From Flavobacterium sp. Leaf82 (GTDB lineage: Bacteria > Bacteroidota > Bacteroidia > Flavobacteriales > Flavobacteriaceae), in contig NZ_LMMA01000035.1 of assembly GCF_001422725.1 (NCBI RefSeq), positions 1 through 64,000 of the forward strand: DNA of 64,000 nt, read 5' to 3'. The translations under genes were made by a program, and so were the position numbers. Positions 26,540-35,146 of the stretch are shown in pieces; position 1 is the first letter of the stretch; each line of letters begins with the position of its first letter. The notes beneath the pieces are model-generated. The model searched no databases. It saw only the letters and a list, made by a program, of their open reading frames with translations, and had not been told where the DNA came from.

Positions 26540-27917
26540 TTTGCGGAGAGAGATTTGGGTTTAATAGTAGCTCTGATTCGGGTAATGGCAGGAATTGATT
26601 ACTGCTTTTCCATTGCAGTTTCTGCGGAGTTAAGGTGTTATCCAGTAATCCTGCTCTTTTAAGATCGAAAAATCGATGGCCGAATTCTGTAAAAAATTCA
26701 AGTTGTCTCTCTTTTAGCACTGCATCAATAATCTGAGGTGCACTAATGGCGGTCGTATTCTGAAGTCCTGCCAAATTACGTGTTTTGTTTAGGTCTTCCT
26801 TAGCGCCGATAAGGTCTCCGGCCTGTGCACGCGCCTCAGCCCTAATAAGATATTGTTCAGCCATTCTCAATACTATGGAGTATTCCATTGAAGTGCTGGT
26901 ATTGGTGGCAAGCTTGTATTTGTAGGCATGATACCAAATGTTTGTCCCATCAGTTATACTCTTAATCCAATGTGTTTTACGCAGATCATTACTGCTAAAA
27001 TTGCTGTATAATGTAGTGCTGATCGCCATTACTGGGGGAGGAACTTGTGAAAAATTGAAAACATTCCCCTCGTAGGTATTAGTTCCATCGGTAGCAGGCA
27101 TTAATTGCCAAATGGTGGAGAGACTTTCTTTTTCAAATAAAGAATCGATCGAAGATGGCCATACGTACAGATCGGTTTGGTTCAATACAGCAGAAGCGGC
27201 GTTGGAAGCCTCTTGCCACTGTCTGAGATATAAGCAAACTCTTGCTAGAAGAGCTTGTGCTGCTCCTTTGTTTGGTCTTATCCTGTTACTTCCGTTATAG
27301 GCTGGCGGCAAAAAATCAATCGCTTTTTGTAAATCATTTTTAAGATTTTCATAAACCTGCGTTTCTGGCATTCTTTTCACAGAACCGTTAGCCCTGTAGT
27401 CAGTTGTACTGATATATGGAATTGGACCAAAAGTATTGACCAGATAAAAATGTATCAGGGCACGTACAAAAAGCGCTTCACCAGTAAGCTGCTGTTTATC
27501 AATTGCCTCTAGAGTTTTGGATAAAGCGACACCTTCCAAAACAGCGTTGGCGGCATAAATCTGACTATAGCTGCTGTTCCACCACTCCGAAATTTCCGAA
27601 TCTGACGCCAGAATTGAATTATTGTAAAAATTTGCCTGTCCGGTTCCTGATTGACCATAATAGGTTAGCTCATCAGTATACAAACCAAATTGGCTTCCAG
27701 TGCCAGTGCTTTTGCCTGTAAGAAGACCGTTTTCCCTGATTTTGGAATAAATATCGATCATGGCTGCATTGGCGGTCTCTTTAGTTTCAAATACAGCTCT
27801 GGCGGTAAGCTGTGAAGACGGCAGTTCTACTTCAGTAAAATTGTCACAGGCATATACCAGTTCCAAAAAAATAACGAACAGTAGAAATATGTTTATTTTA
27901 TATTGAGGTATTTTCAT
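26526..27917 (-). CDS. SusD/RagB-like outer-membrane lipoprotein
   Basis: About 463 residues from the ATG at 27917. The longer frame upstream runs into the SusC end, and this start gives a proper lipoprotein signal ending in LVYAC. SusD features include a helical TPR-like core (ALIHFYLVNTFGPIPY, KGAAQALLARVCLYLRQW) and the C-terminal RAEARAQAGDLIGAKEDLN and ERQLEFFTEFGHRFFDLKR. It binds ligand at the cell surface and caps the SusC channel. It sits between SusC (16 bases upstream) and the S9 peptidase (overlapping). Confidence 0.92.
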   Translation of the reverse strand: MKIPQYKINIFLLFVIFLELVYACDNFTEVELPSSQLTARAVFETKETANAAMIDIYSKIRENGLLTGKSTGTGSQFGLYTDELTYYGQSGTGQANFYNNSILASDSEISEWWNSSYSQIYAANAVLEGVALSKTLEAIDKQQLTGEALFVRALIHFYLVNTFGPIPYISTTDYRANGSVKRMPETQVYENLKNDLQKAIDFLPPAYNGSNRIRPNKGAAQALLARVCLYLRQWQEASNAASAVLNQTDLYVWPSSIDSLFEKESLSTIWQLMPATDGTNTYEGNVFNFSQVPPPVMAISTTLYSNFSSNDLRKTHWIKSITDGTNIWYHAYKYKLATNTSTSMEYSIVLRMAEQYLIRAEARAQAGDLIGAKEDLNKTRNLAGLQNTTAISAPQIIDAVLKERQLEFFTEFGHRFFDLKRAGLLDNTLTPQKLQWKSSNQFLPLPESELLLNPNLSPQNEGY

Positions 27918-27933
27918 GATAAGAGGATTAAGA

Positions 27934-30900
27934 TTAGAAAGTAAACTGTATGCTAGTACTGTAAATTCGTAGCGGTGGCAAATAGCCTGGCGTAATAAGT
28001 TCTGGATCAACTCCCTTATATTTGGTGAAGATTAACACATTCTGACCCTGCAAACTGAGTTTACAATTAAATTTTTTTGTCCAGTTTAGCGGTAGATCAT
28101 AGGAGAGGGAAATGTTTTTCAATCGAATAAAGGAAGCATCACTAATAGCAGCATCACTCTGGGAAAGTCGTGCATTGGAAGCCCTAAGAACCGGACTATT
28201 GGTGCTGTAATATTGATATGGTCCCATATCACCTGATTGTTGCCAGTGATTGGTTACGGCACTTGCCTGATTGAACATGGTACCTGGCATTGATGCTCCA
28301 AAATTTTCATTGAAATTTTCTTTTTTTACAAACTGAAATAAGAAATCCAATGTAACATTTTTGTATTTAAATTGGTTTTGAAGCCCGCCATAGTATTTTG
28401 GGTTCAGGTTTTTAATGGTTGTTTTATCATCCGCTGGTGACAATATCCCATCGCCGTTCACGTCTTCAAACGTGTAGGCTCCTGAAACTTGGTCAAGTCC
28501 CTTATAACGATATACTTTAATTATATTGGTTGGTTCACCGATGACATATTGGTTTTTATAAGTTGAGGCCTCTAGTCCGGGAAAAGACAGCAGTTTATTT
28601 TTTGCAATGCTTATATTAAAGCTGGTACTCCATGTAAAATCGTTTTGTTTTATGTTCAAGGCTCGAATTGTAAATTCCAAACCGCTATTCTGTACTTCTG
28701 CATCCAGATTCGCTTGGAGGGTGCTAAACCCAGTCGTTCCTGCTAATGGAACCCCAACAAGCTGATTGGATGATCGATTACGATACCAAGCCAAAGTGGT
28801 GAAAATGCAATCGTTTAGAAATCCGGTTTCTAGTGCCACTTCTAATTTTCGATTAGTTTCCCAGCCAAAATCAGCATTGTAAAGCCTGGTTGGTTCCATA
28901 CCCGAGATTCCCGCGTAGTTTTGACTTGAAGTACTGTAAGTATCTAGATACTGATAATCGCCAATTTGATCGTTTCCGCTGGTTCCGTAACTGGTACGCA
29001 GCTTTCCATAGCTTAAAAAAGGTAGATTTCGTTTGATGAGACTTTCATCGCTAAAAACCCATGCAGCTCCAATTGCCCCAAAGTTGGCAAATCGTTTGTC
29101 GGAGCCAAAACGGCTTGAACCATCGCGTCTACCAGTGAAATTAAAGAGATATTTACCAAGAACATTGAAATTAACTCGGGCAAAAAAGGCATTGTATCGA
29201 TATAGATTTTCATCAGATTTTAAAACAAGATAGGTTGATGCTGAAGCAGGATTTTCCATCAAGCTGTTACTGGCAAACCCTCCTGCATAGCTATTAAACT
29301 GATTTCCTTTTTGCTGTTGAAAAGTAGTTCCTGCGAATGCTTCTAATTTTACTTTTCCGATGTTTTTGTTCCATACTAACTGAGGTTCAACGATCCAAGA
29401 ACTGCGCACAAGATCATTGGAGTAAACACTTGAGTATTCGCTTCCAGCGCCATAGGAAGGATTGTAAATAGTGGATGGAGAAAGTGTCAGCTGTTTCTGG
29501 TTCAGGTTTGTATACCCAAAGCTGCTTTTAACGGTAAAACCTGTGCCCAAATCATACGAAAGTAGTGCATTGGCAAGCAGGTCATTTGTGTTCCCTTGAA
29601 TTTTCCCCTCTAGTCTGGCTAAAGGATTCTCAAAAGTATTGTTCTCCCAGTTTAAATTTCCGTTTTCATCGTATAATGATGGCGCATTGGGAGCCATGGT
29701 TAGGGCGTTTCTGGTAATGTCAACTGAAGGCAGACTACTGGATTGCAGAGTGTATGATGCGGAGATGTTGATACGGAACTTTTTATTTGCTGATTCATGG
29801 CTGACATTTAAATGTCCACCACCTTTGATGTAATCAAAATTCCCTGGGAACACGGTAGTTTCTTTGCTGTAATTCCCACTCAGCAAAAATTGCGTCTGCT
29901 CTGAACCGCCAGTTAGTGCGCATTGAATATTGGTATACGAAGCTGCACCTCCTATAAGTTCTTTTTGCCAGTTGGTGTTACGGTTTTGGTCCCATGTTCC
30001 GTTGACATCATATGCCGATGAAGGGTAATTGACTATACCATCGTTTGCGAAAGCTTCACGACGCATGTTAAGATAGGTAGGAGTTTCCATAACATCTAGA
30101 AAACGGGTGACATGACCAATACCTCCTGCGTAGGTAGTTGTAAAGCGGGTTTTACCTATTTTGCCTTTTTTAGTGGTAATCAAGACTACACCATTTGCAC
30201 CACGTGAGCCATAAATGGCGGTTGCATCAGCATCTTTTAATACTTCGATATTAGCAATGTCAGAGGGATTTATGCTGTTTAATGGGCTATTTTGTATAGG
30301 CATATTTCCTGATGTATACCTGCTTCCGATGGTCTGTGAAGAATAAGGAACTCCGTCAATAATATACAAAGGGTCATTTCCCTCTGCCCTAAGACTGTTT
30401 TGTCCGCGAACCTCTATGGTAAAACCACCTCCAGGCATCCCGGTATTCTGAATTACATTCACACCCGCCATTCTTCCCTGCATGGTTGCCACAACATTAG
30501 TGACAGGCTGTGTTTCAATATCTTTGGAGGTAATCCGGGCAATACTCCCCGTACGGTCGCGTTCCTTTACGGAATAATAACCAGCATTTACCCGGACCTC
30601 CTGTAGCGTAGTTGTATCATATTCCAGCTTAATGTCAATTTTAGTGCTGTTGTTTACTGCAATAAATTTAGTTTTGAATCCTATAAATGAGACAATCAGT
30701 GTATCCTTAGCTAAGGCATTTATTGTGTACTGTCCATTAAAGTCGCTAATGGATGAATTATTAGTTTTACCCTTTATCGAAATTGTTACGCCAGGCAGAG
30801 GATTTGAGCCATCAGTTACAGTTCCGTGTACCTGATTTTCCTGAAAAAATGTATTATACCGATCTATATTTCGGCCAAATGATGATGAAAAAGAAAAAAG

Positions 30901-30963
30901 AAAGCCTATAAATATTAGGCAATAAAATCCCTTTCCATCCTTGAAGAATGAAAAATAATTCAT
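27934..30963 (-). CDS. SusC/RagA-like TonB-linked outer-membrane transporter
   Basis: A 1009-residue protein with a signal peptide, a carboxypeptidase-D-like regulatory domain (VHGTVTDGSNPLPGVTI, about 48-120), a TonB plug (VNVIQNTGMPGGGFTIEVRG, then YIIDGVPYSS, IEVLKDADATAIYGSRGANGV) and a 22-strand barrel ending in IRIYSTSIQFTF-like beta signal. It imports ligands too large for porins using TonB energy. First gene of the SusC-SusD-S9 operon. The 492-base upstream gap contains the structured element at 31198-31307 and a perfect operator-like palindrome. Confidence 0.95.
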   Translation of the reverse strand: MNYFSFFKDGKGFYCLIFIGFLFSFSSSFGRNIDRYNTFFQENQVHGTVTDGSNPLPGVTISIKGKTNNSSISDFNGQYTINALAKDTLIVSFIGFKTKFIAVNNSTKIDIKLEYDTTTLQEVRVNAGYYSVKERDRTGSIARITSKDIETQPVTNVVATMQGRMAGVNVIQNTGMPGGGFTIEVRGQNSLRAEGNDPLYIIDGVPYSSQTIGSRYTSGNMPIQNSPLNSINPSDIANIEVLKDADATAIYGSRGANGVVLITTKKGKIGKTRFTTTYAGGIGHVTRFLDVMETPTYLNMRREAFANDGIVNYPSSAYDVNGTWDQNRNTNWQKELIGGAASYTNIQCALTGGSEQTQFLLSGNYSKETTVFPGNFDYIKGGGHLNVSHESANKKFRINISASYTLQSSSLPSVDITRNALTMAPNAPSLYDENGNLNWENNTFENPLARLEGKIQGNTNDLLANALLSYDLGTGFTVKSSFGYTNLNQKQLTLSPSTIYNPSYGAGSEYSSVYSNDLVRSSWIVEPQLVWNKNIGKVKLEAFAGTTFQQQKGNQFNSYAGGFASNSLMENPASASTYLVLKSDENLYRYNAFFARVNFNVLGKYLFNFTGRRDGSSRFGSDKRFANFGAIGAAWVFSDESLIKRNLPFLSYGKLRTSYGTSGNDQIGDYQYLDTYSTSSQNYAGISGMEPTRLYNADFGWETNRKLEVALETGFLNDCIFTTLAWYRNRSSNQLVGVPLAGTTGFSTLQANLDAEVQNSGLEFTIRALNIKQNDFTWSTSFNISIAKNKLLSFPGLEASTYKNQYVIGEPTNIIKVYRYKGLDQVSGAYTFEDVNGDGILSPADDKTTIKNLNPKYYGGLQNQFKYKNVTLDFLFQFVKKENFNENFGASMPGTMFNQASAVTNHWQQSGDMGPYQYYSTNSPVLRASNARLSQSDAAISDASFIRLKNISLSYDLPLNWTKKFNCKLSLQGQNVLIFTKYKGVDPELITPGYLPPLRIYSTSIQFTF

Positions 30964-31197
30964 AATATTGGTTTTGGTTAGTTAAATTGATTTTGATTAG
31001 CTAAGGTCCTCTTCGCTAGTTTGGTCGCTGCCGTTGAGGGCCAATTTTATGCTTAATTTTTAAGCAAATTTGATTTTAATTCACAGGCATTTTTTTTGGT
31101 TAGTATACAGTTACTAATGCGATAGAAAAATAATGAAGGATTTGCGATGAATAGGAAAGAGGAGTTAAAGTAAAAAAGGCGTAGAACTCAGCTTAAA

Positions 31198-31307
31198 CGA
31201 TTCAGAGGTACTGGTATACCTTACGCACGAATAAGTGAGCCCACGCCTATGACGTGAGCATCTTACTTATCATCTCGTGCGTTAAAAATTACCAGTTTTC
31301 TGAAACG
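31198..31307. ncRNA. Candidate structured RNA or cruciform between susC and the XRE gene
   Basis: An unusually long nested set of complementary arms: TTCAGA/TCTGAA (31201 and 31299), ACTGGTA/TACCAGT (31210 and 31290), CGCACGA/TCGTGCG (31224 and 31275), ATAAGT/ACTTAT (31231 and 31265), and CACG/CGTG near the tip. On the minus strand it lies about 235 bases upstream of susC and could be a leader RNA controlling it. A T-rich stretch (reverse of taaaaaaggc, 31171-31180) follows on that strand, so it could also be a small RNA ending there, or the palindrome of a miniature transposon. Confidence 0.5.
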
Positions 31308-31400
31308 AGATTCAAAGCGAATGCTTCAAATATTTTAATTGAAGAGTCGCAAAATTACATTTTTGAATGTATTATTTGTGACAAATATAACAAAATATTC

Positions 31401-31426
31401 TATTCGATACAAATTTGTATCGAATA
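31401..31426. promoter_or_regulatory. Perfect 26-base palindrome, probable XRE operator
   Basis: The half-site TATTCGATACAAA is followed directly by its exact reverse complement, giving a gapless 26-base dyad 30 bases before the XRE gene. This is the expected form of an autorepressor site and probably overlaps its promoter. Confidence 0.6.
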
Positions 31427-31455
31427 AATTAATCTTTTTTCTCAATTTTTACTAA

Positions 31456-31839
31456 ATGGAAACAACAAGTGAAATAGAGTTAAATTTAATTAATCTGCAG
31501 ATTGGTTGTATGCTTCGATTGGGTAGATTAAAACAAAATTTTTCTCAACATACACTTGGACTCAAAATAGACTACAGTTCAACGATGATCGGAAGAGTTG
31601 AGCGTGCTGAAAGTATTAGTGGATGGGATAAGATTTATACGATAAGTCGTTACTTAAAAATAGACTTTAAATCTTTATTTGTCTTAAAAAGTTTGGAATC
31701 GCTAATAGTGATTGTTGAAGAATCGTTTAACTTAGAGGCTAAATTAACACAGGAAAAAATTGATTACTATAATATTCTAAAAAAGACTTTAAGAATTCAA
31801 TTTGATTTGCTTGAAAAGGAACGTCAGACCAATAAATAA
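31456..31839 (+). CDS. XRE-family helix-turn-helix regulator
   Basis: A 127-residue protein. Residues about 16-72 form the HTH (GCMLRLGRLKQNFSQHTLGL, then YSSTMIGRVERAES), followed by a coiled helical tail (YYNILKKTLRIQFDLLEKE). It is divergent from the SusC operon, with a perfect palindrome in its own promoter region, so it likely represses itself and may control SusC-SusD-S9. A bidirectional terminator follows. Confidence 0.8.
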   Translation: METTSEIELNLINLQIGCMLRLGRLKQNFSQHTLGLKIDYSSTMIGRVERAESISGWDKIYTISRYLKIDFKSLFVLKSLESLIVIVEESFNLEAKLTQEKIDYYNILKKTLRIQFDLLEKERQTNK

Positions 31840-31868
31840 AAAAGCCTTCATTTCTGAAAGGCTTTTTA
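31837..31868. terminator. Bidirectional terminator
   Basis: AAAAAGCCTT (31839-31848) pairs with AAGGCTTTTT (31858-31867), with A- and T-runs on the two sides. It serves the XRE gene (+) and the histone-like gene (-). Confidence 0.85.
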
Positions 31869-31884
31869 ATTGAGTATGTAGCGA

Positions 31885-32061
31885 TTATTTTTTAGATTCC
31901 TCAATAGAAACTTTTCTAAACTCTTTTAAAAGTTTTTCAATTTCCAAAGAAGATTTACGAGCTCGAGCTCCAGCAGCTTTAACTCCTTTTTCCGATAGAG
32001 AATCAGATTCAGTTTTGAATGTTTCAATCTCTGCATTAATCTTTGCGATTAGATCTTTCAT
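31885..32061 (-). CDS. Histone H1-like small basic protein
   Basis: A 58-residue protein read on the minus strand from ATG at 32061: MKDLIAKINAEIETF, then EKGVKAAGARARKSSLEIEKLL, ending ESKK. The Lys/Ala/Arg-rich core (KGVKAAGARARK) marks the flavobacterial histone H1-like family, thought to bind DNA non-specifically. The length is normal for the family. It may be an element-borne copy that acts on nucleoid structure or silencing. It has its own terminator and no close operon partner. Confidence 0.8.
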   Translation of the reverse strand: MKDLIAKINAEIETFKTESDSLSEKGVKAAGARARKSSLEIEKLLKEFRKVSIEESKK

Positions 32062-32130
32062 ATTGTCTTTTTTTTTAATTACGGCAGCAAATGTAAAAGT
32101 TACAGATTAAAACGAGTTCAAAAAAATGAA

Positions 32131-33828
32131 TTATTTGCTTATTTGCTCGATAAAAAAATTAACTGGCATTTGGGTCTTTTGCCTGAACGCAAGAGCAAAT
32201 TGCTGCGTACTGCTGAAACCAGCCATTTCTGCTAAAGCTGAATTAGTATATTTTCTTGCCATTCTATCATTCTTTAGTAATTCTATTATATAATCTATTT
32301 TTAGGTCATTAATATATTCTACGAAACGTTTTCCTTTGTAATGTGAAATTACTTTGTAGAGATATTTTGAGTTGGTATGTAGCATTGAAGCGACCAAATT
32401 GAGGCGAAGATCTTTTCCTAGAAACTTTTTAGAATCTTCAAAATTCTGTAATGCATTTAAAATAGAAGTAATCGTCTCGAAGGGTATATCAAGTATTACT
32501 CCTTTCTCTTTTGTCGATTCTTTTGTATCTTGAGGTTTGGTGTTTAATTCAAGTATAAGTTCATCAAATTTCTTTTTATAAAACTTTTTATTCTTTTGAT
32601 GCCTGTAGTTAAGATAAAAAGATACAGTAAAAAGTACCAATATAACCCCCGCAAAAATTAAGTCATAATGCTTTTCCTTTGCAAGTTCTTTATGAATCTG
32701 CTTATTTTCAGTTTGAATTTTTTCTTTCTCAATTATTAGTTCTTTGGTATCATAGCTCTTATGTATTTTAGTCACAAGATATTTGTACGTATTATTTAAT
32801 ATTGTATCTGCTCGGAGTAGCTGGTCGATGTAGTACAATTGCTTATTGAGATCTTTTTTATTTTTGTAATAACTAATTAAAAGCTCGTATGCCTCACGAA
32901 GATCAGGTCTTATATAGTTTTTGTCTTGAAAAACCGAATCAACTTTTACTAAATAGGGAAGGGCTCTCTCTTTATTTTTTACTGCCCAAAAACTCTTACC
33001 GATATAAAAGTAACCTACTGTTTCATTAGCAAAATCTCTATTGTCTTTTACTTTTCCAATAACTGATTCTATTTTTGACACTGCTAGATGATAATTCTTT
33101 TTGAAATATTCATTAATTCCATCCGAATGAATAAAATAGATCTCCATGTCAGGAATTCCCATAGATTTGCCTTCACTAATCCCCTTTCTATTAATATCAG
33201 AACACAGTCCGTAATTTCCAATTCTGTTGTAGCACACTCCAATTGAATGAAGTGTGTTGAGATAAGCTGTGGTATTTTCAATTTTGAAGTAGACTAAGCA
33301 ATCATTAAATAATGAAATGGCTTCGTCATAAAACCCAAGATAGTATTTGATTTGAGCCATATGATATTTTACCTTATTGATAAGATATTTATCATCTGAA
33401 CCAGAAATATAGCTATTTGCCTTAATGTAATACTGGAAAGCATTCTCATAATCTTTACGACCATAATACACTATTCCTTTTGAGAGATATGATGAGCCAA
33501 GCATAGTATTGTCAGCTGATCTTTTAGCACTGTAAATCATGCTATCTGCGTAAATTAGGCGTAATTTTTCAGGAGAATGATGAAGAATATTTTGGTATGC
33601 ATAAATTATCTGTTTCCAGTTTTTTTCTCTTTTAGCTTTATGTAGATAACTGAAGAGATATACAGACGCTTTCGAACTGTCTTCTCGATACTTATACAAT
33701 TGATCGTCTAGGTAAGTATAAGTTTTATATTTTAATGAATCAGTTGATTTTAATTCTCTTTTCTGTGCAAAACCGAATTCAGAATAAAAAACACAAAACA
33801 GCATTACAAATATTAAATTTTGTCTCAT
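32131..33828 (-). CDS. TPR-containing membrane regulator with AraC-type DNA-binding domain
   Basis: About 565 residues from ATG at 33828. An ATG 63 bases further up is possible, but only this start gives a signal peptide (LIFVMLFCVFYSEFGFA). The outer part has TPR-like helices (GSSYLSKGIVYYGRKDYENAFQYY, HMAQIKYYLGFYDEAISLF), followed by a membrane segment (LIFAGVILVLFTVSFYL), a coiled stretch, and a C-terminal AraC helix-turn-helix (ALAEMAGFSSTQQFALAF). Such proteins are inner-membrane one-component sensors that respond to extracytoplasmic peptides or stress. Its target is unknown. Confidence 0.82.
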   Translation of the reverse strand: MRQNLIFVMLFCVFYSEFGFAQKRELKSTDSLKYKTYTYLDDQLYKYREDSSKASVYLFSYLHKAKREKNWKQIIYAYQNILHHSPEKLRLIYADSMIYSAKRSADNTMLGSSYLSKGIVYYGRKDYENAFQYYIKANSYISGSDDKYLINKVKYHMAQIKYYLGFYDEAISLFNDCLVYFKIENTTAYLNTLHSIGVCYNRIGNYGLCSDINRKGISEGKSMGIPDMEIYFIHSDGINEYFKKNYHLAVSKIESVIGKVKDNRDFANETVGYFYIGKSFWAVKNKERALPYLVKVDSVFQDKNYIRPDLREAYELLISYYKNKKDLNKQLYYIDQLLRADTILNNTYKYLVTKIHKSYDTKELIIEKEKIQTENKQIHKELAKEKHYDLIFAGVILVLFTVSFYLNYRHQKNKKFYKKKFDELILELNTKPQDTKESTKEKGVILDIPFETITSILNALQNFEDSKKFLGKDLRLNLVASMLHTNSKYLYKVISHYKGKRFVEYINDLKIDYIIELLKNDRMARKYTNSALAEMAGFSSTQQFALAFRQKTQMPVNFFIEQISK

Positions 33829-33970
33829 ACGGGCGATATTTTTTAGAGATATTTCATTGTGATTTAATGAATCCTGAAGAAAATTTGCCACTGCAGGATT
33901 ATCTTTCTAAAGCCATTTGTAAAAATAGGTTAAATAGTTGAATGTTAAGGAATTGTTATGTTAAAATGAG

Positions 33971-34018
33971 GTATGGATTTCCATGAAATCCATAGTGTAA
34001 TTTCATGGAAATCCATAC
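33971..34018. repeat. Perfect 19-base inverted repeat
   Basis: GTATGGATTTCCATGAAAT (33971-33989) is followed after 10 bases by its exact reverse complement (34000-34018). No T-run follows, so a simple terminator is unlikely. It lies in the 335-base gap between two divergent genes (AraC-type regulator and lipoprotein), where an operator or a strong RNA hairpin is plausible. Nothing else was made out in this gap apart from CTTGCGCAAG near 34024. Confidence 0.75.
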
Positions 34019-34163
34019 ACAATGGCTTGCGCAAGGCTTTTTTACGAAATAGATTTGCTCCGAATTCAAAGGCAAAATGTTCAGCAAGGTGCTGAATTAA
34101 AGTTCTGCCAATCCGGATGAAATGGACTGGGGTAATTCCCGCTCACCGTCAAACTATTGAGAA

Positions 34164-34853
34164 ATGAAAAGTTTTTTATTAATGAGCATGACCGCTTTTT
34201 TGGTATTTTCATGTTCAGCTGACCAAGATTATAATTCTGAAATTGTGAACACTGTGGTTCCAAATGCAAATGAAAAAGGAATAAATGCTTTTAATAAGTT
34301 TAATCCTTTTGAACAGACAGGTATTAATTTTTACAATGACCTTGATTTCTATGTTTCTAAATATGGATATCCAAGCTCTAATGAGCACTTAATTGATCAA
34401 GTATTCTTTTTACTGGCTAAACGCGGAGATAGTAAAATGACAGGTAAAAGTGTCATTACTATAACACCAGAATTGATATCATTGATTTTATCAGATCCTG
34501 AAGGAAAACTTGTAGAAATTATTAATGACTCCGATTTGAGTATAGCTGTAAAAACAAATTTAAATGAATTTGTTGCGGATTTAATTAGTAGAGCGCAGGA
34601 TGATTATGATGAGGTATATGAACACATCGTATCATATGAGGCAGCTGTTGTGGTTGATTCAATTTTGGAAGAAGATGAAAAAGATACAATTTTAAAAGTT
34701 TCATCAATTTCGAGATACTCCCTATATGCCGAGGCTAGACAACGTGATCCTGATTGGAAGACATCAGTGACAAACAGGCCGTCAGTTCCCTTCCTGAAAG
34801 AGAACCAAATGACATATATTAATCTGACGGTTCTTTTAAACGCAATCAAATAA
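34164..34853 (+). CDS. Lipoprotein of unknown function
   Basis: A 229-residue protein with a lipoprotein signal (MTAFLVFSCSAD, Cys in VFSC). The mature part is acidic and mostly helical, without a motif I can name; it includes VSKYGYPSSNEHLIDQVFFLL and ISRYSLYAEARQRDPDW. It starts a run of plus-strand genes (small membrane protein, AraC regulator, unknown, second lipoprotein). It could be part of an envelope function or an immunity-type protein; there is no direct evidence for either. Confidence 0.65.
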   Translation: MKSFLLMSMTAFLVFSCSADQDYNSEIVNTVVPNANEKGINAFNKFNPFEQTGINFYNDLDFYVSKYGYPSSNEHLIDQVFFLLAKRGDSKMTGKSVITITPELISLILSDPEGKLVEIINDSDLSIAVKTNLNEFVADLISRAQDDYDEVYEHIVSYEAAVVVDSILEEDEKDTILKVSSISRYSLYAEARQRDPDWKTSVTNRPSVPFLKENQMTYINLTVLLNAIK

Positions 34854-34883
34854 AATTGAATAGATTATTAAAATCCTATTAGA

Positions 34884-35108
34884 ATGAAACTGCGAAGCAT
34901 TTTATTTCCACTCTTGATTTTAGTAAATCTTATAGGTCTCTTTTTCATCATAGGTCTTTTTACCTATGATGAGATGGAAGCCGAAAATCATAATGTATTA
35001 AGTTTATGGAACAACCTTAGAATTTCTGCATATGTTCTATATGTAATTACTCTTTCCAATCTTTATTTCTTTTTTTTTCTCATAATTAGAAGGAAATTTA
35101 AAGATTAA
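34884..35108 (+). CDS. Small two-helix membrane protein
   Basis: A 74-residue protein with two membrane segments (ILFPLLILVNLIGLFFIIGLF and AYVLYVITLSNLYFFFFLII) joined by a short acidic loop and ending in a basic tail. It lies 30 bases after the lipoprotein gene and 38 before the AraC regulator. The function is unknown; the topology suggests both ends in the cytoplasm. Confidence 0.6.
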   Translation: MKLRSILFPLLILVNLIGLFFIIGLFTYDEMEAENHNVLSLWNNLRISAYVLYVITLSNLYFFFFLIIRRKFKD

Positions 35109-35146
35109 ATACTTGGATACATCTTAAAAATGATAAAATTAGGATA

